The notes under the pieces: generated by a model
Told to the model about the DNA's origin: nothing
Seen by the model: the letters and a program-made list of their open reading frames with translations, nothing else
Database searches by the model: none
Shown here: piece by piece, positions 1-9,912 of the stretch
How positions within the stretch are numbered: position 1 is the stretch's first letter
How the letters are laid out: each line of letters opens with the position of its first letter
Origin: Acetobacter sp.
Lineage (GTDB): Bacteria > Pseudomonadota > Alphaproteobacteria > Acetobacterales > Acetobacteraceae
Length of the DNA stretch: 64,000 bases
Assembly: GCF_022483985.1 (NCBI RefSeq)
Contig: NZ_JAKVME010000001.1
Coordinates: 2,542,001-2,606,000 of the forward strand
Reading direction: 5' to 3'
Made by a program: the position numbers and the translations under genes

Positions 1-157
1 GCAGAAGAGTCGATTTTCCCACACCGGACGGCCCGAGAACCGCAACGAACTGCCCCGCCTCGATCTCAAGATCGACATGGCGGAAAATGAAACTCTTCCC
101 GCCATCGTGAGAAAGACCAGCATCCTGCACACGCACCAGAGATGTCATGTCACTCAT
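1..157 (-). CDS. ABC transporter ATP-binding protein, SsuB/TauB type (partial, C-terminus off window)
   Basis: Only the first 52 or so codons are present; the gene runs off the left edge. The N-terminus shows the beta-strand pattern of an ABC ATPase and a Walker A motif, GPSGVGKST. This subunit would hydrolyse ATP on the cytoplasmic face to drive import. Its ATG (155-157) overlaps the permease stop by 4 bp (ATGA), so the two are translationally coupled. The family (sulfonate, taurine or nitrate) is inferred from the neighbouring permease and binding protein, not from this fragment. Confidence 0.85.
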   Translation of the reverse strand, partial: MSDMTSLVRVQDAGLSHDGGKSFIFRHVDLEIEAGQFVAVLGPSGVGKSTLL

Positions 158-921
158 CCCTGCCACCTCAGCAACCGATCACGCACCAGACCAAACAGAA
201 AATCCGTCAGGGCGTAGAGACCGGCCATCGTAATCATATAGACAACCACAATATCCGTCGCGAGAAGACTGGAAGCCTGCATCATGCGCGCCCCCACTCC
301 CGGCACGCCAAACAGCTCCGCCGCCACAACCGACATCCATCCCTGCCCGAGTCCCGTGCGGAGACCAGCCAGCAGGCCCGGCATGGCGGCAGGCAACGTC
401 ACAAAACGAAGCCGCGCGAGAAAACCACGATGTCCGAAAGCGGCGGCCACTTCATACAGTTCCTGATCCACCGATTTCACGGCCCCATAGGCGGCGTAGA
501 AATTGATCCAGAAAACCGAAACAGCGATGACGAAAGTCGCGCCCACATTATTCAGGCCGAACCAGAGAATGGCGAACGGCACCCAGGCCAGTCCCGGTAT
601 CGGGCGCAGCAACCTCACGATACCGCCTGTCAGCGCATCAACGAGCGGCAGGGAAGCACAGACAAGTCCCGCGCCAGCGCCCAGAACAGAACCGATAAGC
701 AACCCGGCGACATAGTGAACAAGACTGTCCCTGATGGCCTGTGTCCAGAAACCACCTGATACTTCTGCAACAAAAGCCGCCCACAGTTCGGTTGGAGCAG
801 GAAGCAGACCGGGGGGAACGAGATGAAACTGCACTGACGCCTGCCAGATTGCCAGCAGCAGCAGCAGACCCACGGCGCCAAGACCTGCCCGGCCTCCGGC
901 GCGTATACGCAAACCATTCAT
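154..921 (-). CDS. ABC transporter permease, SsuC/TauC type
   Basis: 255 residues, the usual size for BPD-type inner-membrane permeases of the aliphatic sulfonate/taurine/nitrate family. Several hydrophobic segments are visible, the first at about residues 12-32. The ATPase-contacting EAA-like loop ([11 protein letters not shown], followed by [11 protein letters not shown]) lies around residues 155-185. It starts 22 bp downstream of the binding-protein gene and overlaps the ATPase gene by 4 bp, so the three form one operon. The transported substrate cannot be read from sequence. Confidence 0.88.
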   Translation of the reverse strand: MNGLRIRAGGRAGLGAVGLLLLLAIWQASVQFHLVPPGLLPAPTELWAAFVAEVSGGFWTQAIRDSLVHYVAGLLIGSVLGAGAGLVCASLPLVDALTGGIVRLLRPIPGLAWVPFAILWFGLNNVGATFVIAVSVFWINFYAAYGAVKSVDQELYEVAAAFGHRGFLARLRFVTLPAAMPGLLAGLRTGLGQGWMSVVAAELFGVPGVGARMMQASSLLATDIVVVYMITMAGLYALTDFLFGLVRDRLLRWQG

Positions 922-943
922 CCCAAACCCTCTAATCCCGCGC

Positions 944-1990
944 TTACGGCGCAGGCTGACGCCACATCTTCAAATCGAACAGATCATCTACCGGTACCGC
1001 CGAGCGCAGAACACCCTGCTGCACCTCAAAATCCTGAAGCGCCTTCACACCGGGAATGATTTTTTCAGGGTCGGACACGAACTGCGCGGCTGAATTTTTC
1101 AGAGCCTGCTCGATCACGGCAGGCTTCATCAGGCCACCTCCCAGAGCTTTCGCCACAAAAGGCGCCGCCTCTTCCGGGTGTGCTGCAATCAGGTTTGTCC
1201 CCTTGACGAACAGCGACGTGAGCTTGCCTGACCAGACGGCGTGCTCCGCTGAATTCGGGCTGACCACAGCCAGAACCGATCCAGGCTGCCCCGGCAGCAG
1301 ATCATGACCTGTCGCCAGAATACGGGCTTCCGGAACGCGGGCCTTGATAATGGTCAGAGCAGGCTCACGCAGGATTGCGGCATCAACCGCCTGCGCCAGA
1401 AACGCCTGCTGCGCCGCATCAATATCAATCCCGACGATATCAACGCTGGAAAGATCCTGCCCTTCCTGCGCCTTCAGCCAATATCGCAGCACCGTATCCG
1501 GCACGGAGCCCGTCGGCTGCGCCGCGATCTTGGGTTTACGGCCAGCCGCTTTCGTGAAGTCCGCGATACGCGCCGTAAGCTGCTCTTTTGTCAGACCGCC
1601 GGGTTTTCCGGCATCAAGCCCGTCGGCGAGCTTGCCGCGTGAGATCACCGACAGTTCCTCAATGGCCCCGCTGGCGACAACCTTGACATCCACGCCGCGT
1701 GATTTGACCTGTAACAGCGGCAGGACACCGGCGACATAAGCGTCAATACGCCCTGCAACGAGCGCCTGTATGGCCTGAGGACCGGAAGTAAACCTGACCA
1801 GTTCCAGATCCAGTCCGGCCGACTTCGCCCATCCCTCTCCATCCACGACAAACAGTGCCGAAGATCCGAGAACAGGAATATAACCAACGCGAACCGGGGC
1901 GGCGGTCGCTGCCTGAGCAACGGCAAGTGTCATGCCGGCAGCCGCGAACGCAGCGGTTGCCAGCCTTCTGAATTGATTCCGAAACGCCAT
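944..1990 (-). CDS. Periplasmic substrate-binding protein of an SsuA/TauA/NrtA-type ABC importer
   Basis: 348 residues from the ATG at 1988-1990. That start is preferred over the ATG two codons upstream because the AGGGG ribosome site touches the upstream ATG but lies 6 nt from this one. A Sec signal peptide is clear (residues 1 to about 31, positive FRNQFRR then a hydrophobic run ending in AATAAP). The mature part begins VRVGYIPVLGSSALFV, typical of the NMT1/SsuA-like binding fold. It should deliver a sulfonate, taurine or similar anion to the permease encoded 22 bp downstream. First gene of its operon, with an AT-rich region upstream. Confidence 0.87.
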   Translation of the reverse strand: MAFRNQFRRLATAAFAAAGMTLAVAQAATAAPVRVGYIPVLGSSALFVVDGEGWAKSAGLDLELVRFTSGPQAIQALVAGRIDAYVAGVLPLLQVKSRGVDVKVVASGAIEELSVISRGKLADGLDAGKPGGLTKEQLTARIADFTKAAGRKPKIAAQPTGSVPDTVLRYWLKAQEGQDLSSVDIVGIDIDAAQQAFLAQAVDAAILREPALTIIKARVPEARILATGHDLLPGQPGSVLAVVSPNSAEHAVWSGKLTSLFVKGTNLIAAHPEEAAPFVAKALGGGLMKPAVIEQALKNSAAQFVSDPEKIIPGVKALQDFEVQQGVLRSAVPVDDLFDLKMWRQPAP

Positions 1991-2219
1991 AAACATCCCC
2001 TGTCGGCAAGTGCATCATATCAAGATTTGCAAAGCTAGCACTCCGGCGAGCGCTCAACAACAATATAAACATGAAATATCGTTATTTTAAATTATCACTA
2101 TTTTATTTTGTATTATAGTGTTGGCGTTTGAAACGCAACGCGCGAAACTGGCATTGGAAACGACCAGCCGTGGGGATCACGACAAGCTCCCCGCACAGCT
2201 CTCAGCCCGTCATTCAGGC
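1991..2219 (-). promoter_or_regulatory. AT-rich upstream region of the ABC importer operon with TATAAT box
   Basis: This stretch holds no gene. About 2065-2125 is markedly AT-rich compared with its GC-rich surroundings. On the minus strand a perfect TATAAT lies at about 2113-2118, with TTGCGT 15 bp upstream (short spacer). If this is the promoter, the leader is about 115 nt, which leaves room for an activator or operator. Sulfonate and nitrate importers are commonly controlled by LysR-type activators, but no specific operator was identified. Confidence 0.35.
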
Positions 2220-2249
2220 AAAAAAAAACCGGCCCCAAGGACCGGTTTT
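2220..2249 (-). terminator. Intrinsic terminator closing the ribosomal alpha operon
   Basis: Read on the minus strand, AAAACCGGTCC-TTG-GGGCCGGTTTT forms an 11-bp stem (one G-U pair) with a 3-nt loop, followed directly by more T residues. It lies 15 nt past the rplQ stop and ends the long ribosomal transcription unit. Confidence 0.9.
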
Positions 2250-2264
2250 CCAGACTGAGATGGC

Positions 2265-2690
2265 TCAGGCAGCCAGATCAGCTTCTTCGTGAGCAACCGG
2301 ACGCGGACCGCTGTCCTGCCCCTTCGCATTCACATCACGATCAACCAGCTCGATCACAGCCATGTCAGCCGCATCGCCATAACGGATGCCAGCCTTCAGA
2401 ACGCGGGTGTAACCACCCGTGCGGGCCTTGTAGCGATCAGCCACAGCCGAGAACAGCTTGCTGACAATCGTGTCATCACGCAGCTGGGCATAAGCCTGAC
2501 GACGAGCATGCAGATCACCACGCTTGCCGAGCGTGATCAGCTTCTCGACAACCGGGCGAAGTTCTTTCGCCTTCGGCAGGGTCGTTGTGATCTGTTCGTG
2601 CTTGATGAGCGCAACTGCCATGTTGCGGAACATCGCTGCACGATGGGTGGAGGTAACGCCGAGCTTCCGACCGGCAACACCATGACGCAT
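2265..2690 (-). CDS. rplQ: 50S ribosomal protein L17
   Basis: 141 residues beginning [17 protein letters not shown], the signature N-terminus of bacterial L17, which binds 23S rRNA near the exit-tunnel side of the large subunit. The core ends around residue 118; the remaining charged tail (ending AHEEADLAA) is a common alphaproteobacterial extension. It lies 24 bp downstream of rpoA, the standard alpha-operon order, and is the last gene before the terminator at 2220-2249. Confidence 0.97.
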   Translation of the reverse strand: MRHGVAGRKLGVTSTHRAAMFRNMAVALIKHEQITTTLPKAKELRPVVEKLITLGKRGDLHARRQAYAQLRDDTIVSKLFSAVADRYKARTGGYTRVLKAGIRYGDAADMAVIELVDRDVNAKGQDSGPRPVAHEEADLAA

Positions 2691-2714
2691 TGTTAAGTCT
2701 CCTGTTGTCGCGGA

Positions 2715-3734
2715 TCAGAAGGGCTCGTCGAGCCGCTTCGCCAGATCCTCAATATTCTCCGGCGGCCACGCCGGAACATTCATGCCAAGTGAAAGTCCCA
2801 TGGTGGTGAGGACTTCCTTGATCTCGTTCAGTGATTTACGACCAAAGTTCGGTGTACGGAGCATTTCCTGCTCGGTCTTCTGAACCAGATCGCCGATATA
2901 GATGATGTTGTCGTTCTTCAGGCAGTTCGCCGAACGCACCGACAGCTCAAGCTCATCAACCTTGCGCAGCAGGTTGCGGTTGAACGGCAGGTCATCCTGC
3001 GGCTCCGTCGTGACGACAGGGCGCGGCTCATCAAAGTTGATGAAGAGCTGCAACTGGTCCTGAAGAATACGCGCCGCCAGAGCGACAGCATCCTCAGGCG
3101 TCACCGCGCCATTCGTCTCAACCGTCAGCAGCAGGCGGTCATAGTCGGTCACCTGACCCACGCGGGTCGGCTCAACCTTGTAGGACACGCGCTTTACCGG
3201 CGAGTAGATCGCGTCGATGGGGATAAGCCCGATCGGTGCGTCTTCCGGACGGTTCGCCGCAGCCGGAACATAGCCTTTGCCGATGTTCACGGTGAATTCC
3301 ATACCCAGCTTCTCACCCTCATCGAGGGTGCAGATCACCAGATCCGGATTCATGATCTCGATGCCGTGGCCTGTCTGGATCTGACCAGCCTTGACTTCGC
3401 CCGGTCCGGTCGCCGTCAGCACCATGCGCTTCGGGCCCTCACCATGCATACTGAGAGCGAGCTGCTTGATGTTCAGGACGATGTCGGTCACGTCTTCACG
3501 CACGCCCGGCACGGCCGAGAATTCATGCAGAACGCCGTCAATCTGGATCGCGGTGATCGCCGCGCCCTGAAGGGAAGAAAGAAGAACGCGACGGAGAGCA
3601 TTCCCGAGCGTCATACCAAAGCCGCGTTCCAGCGGTTCGGCAACGATCGTCGCCACGCGAGACGGGACGGAGCCGGGTTCGACTTCCAGCTTCTCCGGCT
3701 TGATCAGGGATTGCCAGTTTTTCTGGAGCACCAA
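2715..3734 (-). CDS. rpoA: DNA-directed RNA polymerase alpha subunit
   Basis: 339 residues, full length. The N-terminal domain (about 1-235) assembles the polymerase and carries [23 protein letters not shown], a hallmark of alpha. The C-terminal domain (about 255-339) carries the helix-hairpin-helix region ([26 protein letters not shown]) that contacts UP elements and activators. It lies between rpsK and rplQ as in most bacteria. The 125-bp gap to rpsK holds a CCCCG...CGGGG hairpin but no convincing T-run. Confidence 0.98.
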   Translation of the reverse strand: MVLQKNWQSLIKPEKLEVEPGSVPSRVATIVAEPLERGFGMTLGNALRRVLLSSLQGAAITAIQIDGVLHEFSAVPGVREDVTDIVLNIKQLALSMHGEGPKRMVLTATGPGEVKAGQIQTGHGIEIMNPDLVICTLDEGEKLGMEFTVNIGKGYVPAAANRPEDAPIGLIPIDAIYSPVKRVSYKVEPTRVGQVTDYDRLLLTVETNGAVTPEDAVALAARILQDQLQLFINFDEPRPVVTTEPQDDLPFNRNLLRKVDELELSVRSANCLKNDNIIYIGDLVQKTEQEMLRTPNFGRKSLNEIKEVLTTMGLSLGMNVPAWPPENIEDLAKRLDEPF

Positions 3735-3859
3735 GGTCTCGGCCTTTCAATAAGGGGGCCGCAACAAGACGGCGGAAACCCCGACCGAAAGCCGGGGCAA
3801 CTTCAGTAAAGACCCTGCCCAGGAAAATGGTGATCCACCTTCCGGAACAGGAACCTCAA

Positions 3860-4252
3860 TCAGACGCGACGACGCTTGCGCGGGCGGCAGCCGTTGTGCG
3901 GCACCGGCGTCAGATCGCGAATCGATGCGATCTGGAAACCGACAGCCTGAAGAGCACGCAGAGCGCTCTCACGTCCCGAACCCGGACCCGACACTTCGAT
4001 GTCCAGCGTTTCCATGCCGTGTTCGCGAGCCTTGCGGCCTGCGTCTTCTGCAGCAACCTGAGCCGCATACGGTGTGGACTTACGCGAACCCTTGAAACCC
4101 TGCGCACCAGCGGAAGACCATGCAATGGCATTTCCCTGGGCGTCGGAAATCGTGATCATCGTGTTGTTGAACGTGGAGAGCACATGCGCCACGCCCGAGA
4201 TAATGTTCTTGCGTTCTTTCTTGCGGATACGCGGTGCAGCGGCCTTCGCCAT
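3860..4252 (-). CDS. rpsK: 30S ribosomal protein S11
   Basis: 130 residues, normal length. It has the S11 core ([18 protein letters not shown], then [14 protein letters not shown]) and the conserved C-terminus [14 protein letters not shown]11 sits on the small-subunit platform and touches 16S rRNA near the E site. The gene is the second of the alpha operon, between rpsM and rpoA. The 109-bp gap upstream contains two GC hairpins without T-runs, probably RNA processing or regulatory structures. Confidence 0.98.
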   Translation of the reverse strand: MAKAAAPRIRKKERKNIISGVAHVLSTFNNTMITISDAQGNAIAWSSAGAQGFKGSRKSTPYAAQVAAEDAGRKAREHGMETLDIEVSGPGSGRESALRALQAVGFQIASIRDLTPVPHNGCRPRKRRRV

Positions 4253-4361
4253 GTCTGTCGCCTTGCCTTTTCACTGTAAGGGCGGATTAAGCCCGCCCGG
4301 CAACTATCGGCACAAAACCGACAGATACCTGAATTGTCTGATACGCCCGCAGGCGTACTGA

Positions 4362-4739
4362 TTAACGCGCTACTTTCTTCTTGCCGGCGATGGCAACAGC
4401 CTTACCCTTACGGGTGCGCGCATTGGTATGCGTCCGCTGTCCATGCACAGGCAGGCCACGACGATGGCGAAGGCCACGGTAGCAACCGAGATCCATGAGA
4501 CGCTTGATGTTCATCGCAACTTCACGACGGAGGTCACCCTCGACGCGGTAGTCGTTGTCGATGGTCTCACGAATCTTCATGATTTCATCGTCGCTCAGCT
4601 CGTTGACGCGCTTCGCGTCAGGCAAGCCAAGGTTCTTGCAGATTTCCTGCGCCTTTGTCTGACCGATGCCGTAAATATACTGCAGTCCGATCACAACACG
4701 TTTGTTCGTTGGGATATTAACGCCGGCAATACGCGCCAC
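4362..4739 (-). CDS. rpsM: 30S ribosomal protein S13
   Basis: 125 residues from a GTG at 4737-4739. An upstream in-frame GTG at 4746-4748 is only 1 nt from the AGGAG site, while the chosen GTG is 10 nt away and gives the standard N-terminus (V/M)[10 protein letters not shown]13 lies in the 30S head and bridges to the 50S subunit. The helix-two-turn-helix region and the basic tail ([15 protein letters not shown]...KKKVAR) are intact. It opens the alpha cluster 139 bp after adk. Confidence 0.96.
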   Translation of the reverse strand: MARIAGVNIPTNKRVVIGLQYIYGIGQTKAQEICKNLGLPDAKRVNELSDDEIMKIRETIDNDYRVEGDLRREVAMNIKRLMDLGCYRGLRHRRGLPVHGQRTHTNARTRKGKAVAIAGKKKVAR

Positions 4740-4878
4740 GCCACACACTCCTAGTCCGCCCGACTGCGCGTCCGGCGTTGATTCGAATTAGTTTGCCGCC
4801 CTTTTGATCGCCAGGCGACCATGCGGTCCAGAGCGCGCGCAATAGACCGGGCAGGTATGAAGAGTCAATCCAGATAGA

Positions 4879-5547
4879 TCACTTTTGCGTGAGCTTCTCG
4901 ACTTCAGTCATCGTTGAGTCGATCTGCTTGCTCACCTCATCGATAGGCGCCATGCCATCAATGAACGCAACCATCACCTTTTCCTCATAGTAAGGCAGGA
5001 GAGGCAGCGTCTCGTTCCGATAGGCGGTCAGACGGGATGTCACCGTCTCGCGGTTGTCATCCGCCCGTCGTATGAACTCATGTGAGCCGCAGAGATCGCA
5101 TGTGTCCGCCACTTTTGTAGGCTTGGACACATCATTGTAGCTCGCGCCACATTTGGCGCAGGAGAAGCGTCCGGCGATACGATCAGCCAGAGCGTGCTCA
5201 TCCACTTCCAGCATCAGAACGACGTCAATCTTGCGGGAGATGCGTGCAAGCACAACGTCCAGAGCCTCAGCCTGCGCCACCGTCCGCGGAAAACCGTCCA
5301 GAATGAAGCCCTTGGCGCAGTCCTGCTGCTGGATGCGGGATTCCAGCATGCTCACGATGATGGCGTCCGGGACAAGCTTTCCGGCATCCATCAGCGATTT
5401 CGCTTCACGCCCGATATCGGAACCAGCCTTTACTTCGGCCCGAAGCATATCGCCCGTCGAAATCTGGGCAATTCCATAACGCGCCTCAAGCCGCTTGGAC
5501 TGGGTCCCTTTTCCCGCGCCCGGCGGGCCAAGAAAAATAATGTTCAT
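4879..5547 (-). CDS. adk: Adenylate kinase
   Basis: 222 residues. It catalyses ATP + AMP to 2 ADP in the cytoplasm. The P-loop GPPGAGKGT is at residues 7-15, followed by the NMP-binding region. The LID carries four cysteines in two CxxC pairs (CAKC and CDLC), so this is a long, zinc-type adenylate kinase. The start overlaps the secY stop by 4 bp (ATGA). The order secY-adk-rpsM is a widely conserved arrangement of the spc/alpha junction. Confidence 0.97.
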   Translation of the reverse strand: MNIIFLGPPGAGKGTQSKRLEARYGIAQISTGDMLRAEVKAGSDIGREAKSLMDAGKLVPDAIIVSMLESRIQQQDCAKGFILDGFPRTVAQAEALDVVLARISRKIDVVLMLEVDEHALADRIAGRFSCAKCGASYNDVSKPTKVADTCDLCGSHEFIRRADDNRETVTSRLTAYRNETLPLLPYYEEKVMVAFIDGMAPIDEVSKQIDSTMTEVEKLTQK

Positions 5548-6905
5548 TTGCGGACGATCCTCCGATTGGAGCTGTTCTTTCGATTGCGTTGGATCAGCCC
5601 CTGATACTGGTGCGCCACCAGATGAGACTGAATCTGGGTAACCGTATCGATTGTCACCGATACGATGATGATCAGGCTTGTACCACCAAAATAGAAGGGC
5701 ACATTATAGCGGCTGATCAGGATCTGGGGCAGCAGGCAGACTGCGACAAGATAAAGCGCGCCGATTGTCGTAAGCCGCGTCAGAATCCCGTCGAAATAGG
5801 CTGCTGTTGAGGCGCCCGGACGAATTCCCGGGATAAACCCGCTCTGTTTGCGCAGATTATCAGCCGTCTCTTCCGGATTGAACGTTACCGCCGCATAAAA
5901 ATACGAGAAGAAGACGATCATAAGAGCATAGAATAGCATGTAGAGCGGCTGCCCCTGTCCGAGAGACTGCCCCAGAAACGACAGCCAGCCCGGCATCCCT
6001 TTTCCGTTCATGAAACCCGCGATTGTCACGGGGATCAGAAGCACCGAAGAGGCGAAGATCGGCGGGATCACTCCGGCTGTATTCACCTTCAGCGGCATAT
6101 GCGTCGATTCGCCACCGAAAACACGGTTGCCCATCTGACGCTTGGGATACTGGATCACGACACGCCGCTGCGCCTGCTCCATGAACACGATGAAGACGAT
6201 CGTGAGCGCCGCCAGCGCCAGAAAGATCAGCACAAAGAACGGCGAGAGAGCGCCGGTATATCCAAGCTGGAAAAGTGTCGCCAGAGCATGCGGCAGGTTG
6301 GCAACGATACCCGCGAAAATGATCAGCGAGATTCCGTTCCCTACGCCCCGTGACGTGATCTGCTCGCCGAGCCACATCAGGAACATCGTTCCGCCAACCA
6401 GCGTAAAGACGCAGGAGACAAGAAAGAACAGTCCTGGACTGACCACGGCCGATCCGGCTGAGGAACTCATCCGCTCAAGACCGACAGCAATGCCATAGGC
6501 CTGAAAGAACGCGATCGCGACCGTCAGGTAACGGGTATACTGATTGAGTTTCTTCCGTCCATGCTCGCCCTCTTTCTTGAGAGCTTCCATCGAGGGAATG
6601 GCGGTCGACATCAACTGAATGATGATCGAGGCCGAGATGTAGGGCATGATATTCAGGGCGAACACGGTCATGCGCCCAAGAGCGCCGCCTGTGAACATGT
6701 CGAACATGCCCAGAATACCACCCTGATGCTGGGCCAGAAGCTGCCCCATCACCTTCGCGTCAATGCCCGGGACAGGGATATAGGTGCCCAGACGATAAAC
6801 GATCAGCGCTCCCAGCGTGAACCAGATCCGCTTCTTGAGTTCCGTCGCTTTGGCGAAGGAGCCCAGATTGAAATTGGCCGCGAGTTGCTCAGCCGCCGAG
6901 GCCAT
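5544..6905 (-). CDS. secY: Preprotein translocase subunit SecY
   Basis: 453 residues, with about ten hydrophobic segments as expected for the channel-forming core of the Sec translocon. Recognisable motifs include RLGTYIPVPGID near the N-terminus, the plug-region GGILGMFDMFTGGAL, and the cytoplasmic loop ERAQRR-like MEQAQRRVVIQYPKRQ. It inserts and exports proteins across the inner membrane. It follows rplO after 124 bp, an unusually wide gap holding a terminator-like hairpin (6922-6954), and overlaps adk by 4 bp. Confidence 0.98.
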   Translation of the reverse strand: MASAAEQLAANFNLGSFAKATELKKRIWFTLGALIVYRLGTYIPVPGIDAKVMGQLLAQHQGGILGMFDMFTGGALGRMTVFALNIMPYISASIIIQLMSTAIPSMEALKKEGEHGRKKLNQYTRYLTVAIAFFQAYGIAVGLERMSSSAGSAVVSPGLFFLVSCVFTLVGGTMFLMWLGEQITSRGVGNGISLIIFAGIVANLPHALATLFQLGYTGALSPFFVLIFLALAALTIVFIVFMEQAQRRVVIQYPKRQMGNRVFGGESTHMPLKVNTAGVIPPIFASSVLLIPVTIAGFMNGKGMPGWLSFLGQSLGQGQPLYMLFYALMIVFFSYFYAAVTFNPEETADNLRKQSGFIPGIRPGASTAAYFDGILTRLTTIGALYLVAVCLLPQILISRYNVPFYFGGTSLIIIVSVTIDTVTQIQSHLVAHQYQGLIQRNRKNSSNRRIVRK

Positions 6906-6921
6906 ACGCCTGTCCTTTCAC

Positions 6922-6954
6922 AAAAAACAGCGCCACCGCAAAGCGGGGCGCTGT
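6922..6954 (-). terminator. Terminator-like hairpin between rplO and secY (attenuator candidate)
   Basis: On the minus strand ACAGCGCC and GGCGCTGT form a perfect 8-bp stem around a 12-nt loop whose ends (CCGC/GCGG) can pair further. Six T residues follow. It ends only about 17 nt before the secY ATG, just upstream of the AAAGGA ribosome site. It therefore either partly stops transcription inside the spc operon or folds over the secY leader. Confidence 0.7.
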
Positions 6955-7029
6955 CGTGGCAGACACCAACGCCTGCAAATCAAACCTACATAACAGAAAG
7001 ACAGAAATGATCCTGTCTTCCCAATCATG

Positions 7030-7521
7030 TCAGGAAGCCGGGGTGGCTTCTTTCCGAGCTGCGACAAGCGTCTTCACAGATCCGCCAGCCTTCTCGACAG
7101 CTGCGATCGCCGATGCGGAAGCACCAGAAACCTCAACCGTCACGGCCCGGGAAATCTCACCGTCAGCAAGCAGGCGGATACCGGCATACTTGCCCGTACC
7201 AACCAGACCAGCCTTGCGAAGAGCTTCCTCATTGATCACCGATCCGGCTTCAAGCTTACCGTCAACAATGGCCTTCTCAAGTGTACCGAGGTTCACCGGA
7301 GCATAGACCTTGCGGAAGATATTCTTGAATCCCCGCTTCGGCATACGACGATACAGCGGAAGCTGACCACCCTCGAAGCCATTCAGGGAGACACCCTCAC
7401 GAGCCTTCTGACCTTTTACGCCCTTACCCGAGGTCTTGCCCTTACCAGAGCCGATACCACGTCCAAGGCGCTTTTTGCGATAACGAGAACCCTCGTTATC
7501 GCGGAGTTCATGAAGTTTCAT
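7030..7521 (-). CDS. rplO: 50S ribosomal protein L15
   Basis: 163 residues beginning [18 protein letters not shown]. The glycine-rich N-terminal stretch ([19 protein letters not shown]) that threads into 23S rRNA is intact, as is the globular C-terminal part. L15 is a late-assembly protein of the large subunit. It starts 1 bp after rpmD ends, so the two are coupled. Its own 3' side is the hairpin region before secY. Confidence 0.97.
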   Translation of the reverse strand: MKLHELRDNEGSRYRKKRLGRGIGSGKGKTSGKGVKGQKAREGVSLNGFEGGQLPLYRRMPKRGFKNIFRKVYAPVNLGTLEKAIVDGKLEAGSVINEEALRKAGLVGTGKYAGIRLLADGEISRAVTVEVSGASASAIAAVEKAGGSVKTLVAARKEATPAS

Positions 7522-7522
7522 T

Positions 7523-7708
7523 TCAATCCTCCACCTTCACCAGGTGGGCTACCTTGTTCAGCATACCCCGGATCGACGGAGTATCCTGCAACTCGCGTGT
7601 GCGACCGATCTTGTTAAGACCAAGACCGACCAACGTCGCCTGCTGTCCCGGCTTGCGTCCGTTACCGGACGCAACCTGCGTGATACGAACAGTTTTAGCT
7701 TCAGACAT
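7523..7708 (-). CDS. rpmD: 50S ribosomal protein L30
   Basis: 61 residues from the ATG at 7706-7708, giving [18 protein letters not shown]. Longer in-frame starts lie inside rpsE and give a non-family N-terminus. The core [30 protein letters not shown] is typical L30. Its start lies inside the end of rpsE (8-bp overlap ATGTCTGA), so translation is coupled. L30 is a small 23S rRNA-binding protein absent from some bacterial lineages but usual in alphaproteobacteria. Confidence 0.95.
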   Translation of the reverse strand: MSEAKTVRITQVASGNGRKPGQQATLVGLGLNKIGRTRELQDTPSIRGMLNKVAHLVKVED

Positions 7709-8279
7709 CTGCGCCCTCCGCAACCTGCTCGCGCTTGCCAAGAATGTCAGAGACCTTCTTGCCACGACGATTGGCAACCGCACGCGGGCTCGCACAACGC
7801 TCCAGCGCCGCGAACGTCGCCTTCACCATGTTATGCGGGTTACGCGTTCCAAGCGACTTGGCGACAACGTCGTTGATGCCAAGGCTCTCGAACACGGCGC
7901 GCATCGGACCACCTGCGATAATTCCCGTTCCGGCTTCCGCCGAACGAAGAACAACCTTACCAGCGCCGAAGTGACCAGCGACGTCATGATGCAGCGTACG
8001 GCCTTCCTTCATGGGAACGCGGATCATCCCGCGCTTCGCCTTTTCAGTAGCCTTACGGATCGCCTCGGGAACTTCACGAGCCTTGCCCGCTCCATATCCG
8101 ACGCGACCTTTCTGATCACCCACGACAACCAGCGCCGCGAAAGCGAAGCGACGACCGCCCTTGACCACTTTCGCAACACGATTGATCGTCACGAGCTTGT
8201 CGATCAGATCATCGCCTTCGCGATCCTGACGCTGCTCGCGGTCGCGACCACGACCGCCTTCTCTCGGTTCACGTGCCAT
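7701..8279 (-). CDS. rpsE: 30S ribosomal protein S5
   Basis: 192 residues from the ATG at 8277-8279, preceded by a strong GAGGAGG site. The frame stays open upstream but without a better start. The basic, Arg/Glu-rich N-terminal extension ([19 protein letters not shown]) precedes the double-stranded RNA-binding S5 domain ([24 protein letters not shown]) and C-terminal domain ([13 protein letters not shown]). S5 helps control decoding accuracy and mRNA unwinding. It ends by overlapping rpmD by 8 bp. Confidence 0.96.
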   Translation of the reverse strand: MAREPREGGRGRDREQRQDREGDDLIDKLVTINRVAKVVKGGRRFAFAALVVVGDQKGRVGYGAGKAREVPEAIRKATEKAKRGMIRVPMKEGRTLHHDVAGHFGAGKVVLRSAEAGTGIIAGGPMRAVFESLGINDVVAKSLGTRNPHNMVKATFAALERCASPRAVANRRGKKVSDILGKREQVAEGADV

Positions 8280-8292
8280 TACGCGCCCCTCC

Positions 8293-8655
8293 TCAGAACG
8301 AGAGACCGCCCTCGCGGGCAGCCTCCGCGAGCGCCTTGATGCGCCCATGATAGATATAGGAGCCGCGATCGAACACGACCTGCGTCACACCGGCTGCAAC
8401 CGCGCGCTGGGCAACAAGCTTGCCGATTGCCGATGCGGCATCCCGGTTTGCTCCAGTTACTCCACCCGTACGGAACTCTTTGTCCAGAGAAGATGCCGAA
8501 GCCAGCGTAAGGCCGGCGGCATCGTCGATCACCTGGGCATAGATGTTCTTGCCTGAACGGAACACCGACAGGCGCGGACGCCCGCCGGCCTTGCGGCGGA
8601 GCTGGAACCGAAGGCGCTTGCGCCGACGCTCCCGCAATTCCTGCTGAGTGCTCAT
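8293..8655 (-). CDS. rplR: 50S ribosomal protein L18
   Basis: 120 residues, standard size. The N-terminus is very basic ([22 protein letters not shown]) and the core [20 protein letters not shown] and C-terminus [23 protein letters not shown] are family hallmarks. L18 binds 5S rRNA and attaches it to 23S rRNA in the central protuberance. Its ATG overlaps the last base of the rplF stop (TAATG). Confidence 0.97.
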   Translation of the reverse strand: MSTQQELRERRRKRLRFQLRRKAGGRPRLSVFRSGKNIYAQVIDDAAGLTLASASSLDKEFRTGGVTGANRDAASAIGKLVAQRAVAAGVTQVVFDRGSYIYHGRIKALAEAAREGGLSF

Positions 8656-9188
8656 TACTTCTTCTTGCCTTCCTTGCGACGAATGGTCTCGGTGTCATAA
8701 CGCACGCCCTTGCCCTTGTAGGGCTCCGGCTTGCGAAAATTGCGGATATCGAGCGCAACCTGACCGACACGCTGCTTGTCAATGCCTTCAACGACCACGG
8801 CTGTCGGACGCGGCGTCGTGATTTTGATCCCCTCAGGAATCGGATACACGACGTCATGAGAGTAGCCGAGGTTCATGACAAGATTGGATCCCTGCACAGC
8901 AGCACGGAAACCCGTTCCTGTAATCTCCAGTGTTTTCGAATAGCCTTCGGAAACACCCTTGACCATGGAGGCGACGAGCGAACGCGTCGTGCCCCACATC
9001 ATCCGGGCCTGGGCCAGAGAACCAAGAGGCTTGACCGCAACCTTACCCTCGTCGACCGTCGTCTCCACCAGGGGAGACAACGGAAGCTTAAGCTCGCCGA
9101 GTTTGCCTTTAGCCGTCAGAATGCCAGCATTGATGCTGACAGTTACTCCGGCAGGAACCTCAACGGGATATTTGCCTACGCGTGACAT
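8655..9188 (-). CDS. rplF: 50S ribosomal protein L6
   Basis: 177 residues beginning [15 protein letters not shown]. Two repeated alpha/beta domains of the L6 fold are visible. The C-terminal signature [23 protein letters not shown] contacts the sarcin-ricin loop region near the GTPase centre. It follows rpsH by 10 bp and overlaps rplR by one base, in the normal spc order rpsH-rplF-rplR. Confidence 0.97.
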   Translation of the reverse strand: MSRVGKYPVEVPAGVTVSINAGILTAKGKLGELKLPLSPLVETTVDEGKVAVKPLGSLAQARMMWGTTRSLVASMVKGVSEGYSKTLEITGTGFRAAVQGSNLVMNLGYSHDVVYPIPEGIKITTPRPTAVVVEGIDKQRVGQVALDIRNFRKPEPYKGKGVRYDTETIRRKEGKKK

Positions 9189-9198
9189 CTATCCCTCC

Positions 9199-9597
9199 TC
9201 AGAATACGCGGCAGAGAACTTCGCCGCCAACATTGGCGGCGCGAGCCTCTGCATCGGAGAGAACACCACGGGGAGTCGAAAGGATCGACACACCAAGGCC
9301 AGCATAGACGCGCGGCAGTTCCTTGATCTTGGAATAGACGCGGCGTCCGGGACGCGACACGCGGTGAATCTCCTTGATCACCGGCTCGCCTTCCGAATAT
9401 TTCAGCTCGATGCGAATCTGGGAAATACCCTTACGGATTTCCTCAACTGCAAAGCCACGGATGTAGCCTTCACGCTTCAGAGCTTCAAGCACACTGGCAC
9501 GCAGCCGTGACGCCGGAGCAACACACGCGGCATGACGGGCACGCTGTGCGTTACGGATACGGGTGAGCATATCACCCAAGGGATCAGAAAGTGACAT
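9199..9597 (-). CDS. rpsH: 30S ribosomal protein S8
   Basis: 132 residues beginning [20 protein letters not shown], the conserved S8 start. The C-terminus [26 protein letters not shown] is diagnostic. S8 is a primary 16S rRNA-binder of the central domain and, in E. coli, the translational repressor of the spc operon. Whether that control exists here cannot be seen. It follows rpsN by 9 bp. Confidence 0.97.
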   Translation of the reverse strand: MSLSDPLGDMLTRIRNAQRARHAACVAPASRLRASVLEALKREGYIRGFAVEEIRKGISQIRIELKYSEGEPVIKEIHRVSRPGRRVYSKIKELPRVYAGLGVSILSTPRGVLSDAEARAANVGGEVLCRVF

Positions 9598-9606
9598 TGC
9601 CGCCCC

Positions 9607-9912
9607 TTACCAGCTTGCCTTGACCACGCCCGGGATCTGGCCACTCGAAGCCAGGTCACGCAGCGCAATACGGCACAGCTCAAACTTACGGTAATTACCG
9701 CGCGAACGGCCTGTCAGCTTGCAGCGCAGACGCACGCGAACGCGGGAACCATTCCGGGGAAGCTCTGAAAGCTTGAGGGAAGCCTCAAAGCGATCTTCCA
9801 TGGGAAGGGTGCGATCCATCACGATATTTTTAAGCGCCAGACGTTTCGCTTTATCGCGCTGAGCCATATAGGCGCGCTTAGCGTTACGATTGACGGCGGA
9901 AATCTTGGCCAT
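9607..9912 (-). CDS. rpsN: 30S ribosomal protein S14 (zinc-independent, long form)
   Basis: 101 residues from the ATG at 9910-9912 ([20 protein letters not shown]). An in-frame start 33 bp upstream would add a non-family peptide. The protein lacks the CxxC pairs of the short zinc form and has the usual end [12 protein letters not shown]14 is a late-assembly protein of the 30S head. It is separated from rplE by 143 bp, the widest gap inside the spc cluster apart from that before secY. Confidence 0.96.
   Translation of the reverse strand: MAKISAVNRNAKRAYMAQRDKAKRLALKNIVMDRTLPMEDRFEASLKLSELPRNGSRVRVRLRCKLTGRSRGNYRKFELCRIALRDLASSGQIPGVVKASW

Noticed and set aside
4737..4748. Upstream GTG start for rpsM
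   Set aside because: It is only 1 nt from the AGGAG site and adds three residues not found in S13 proteins; the second GTG is correctly spaced.
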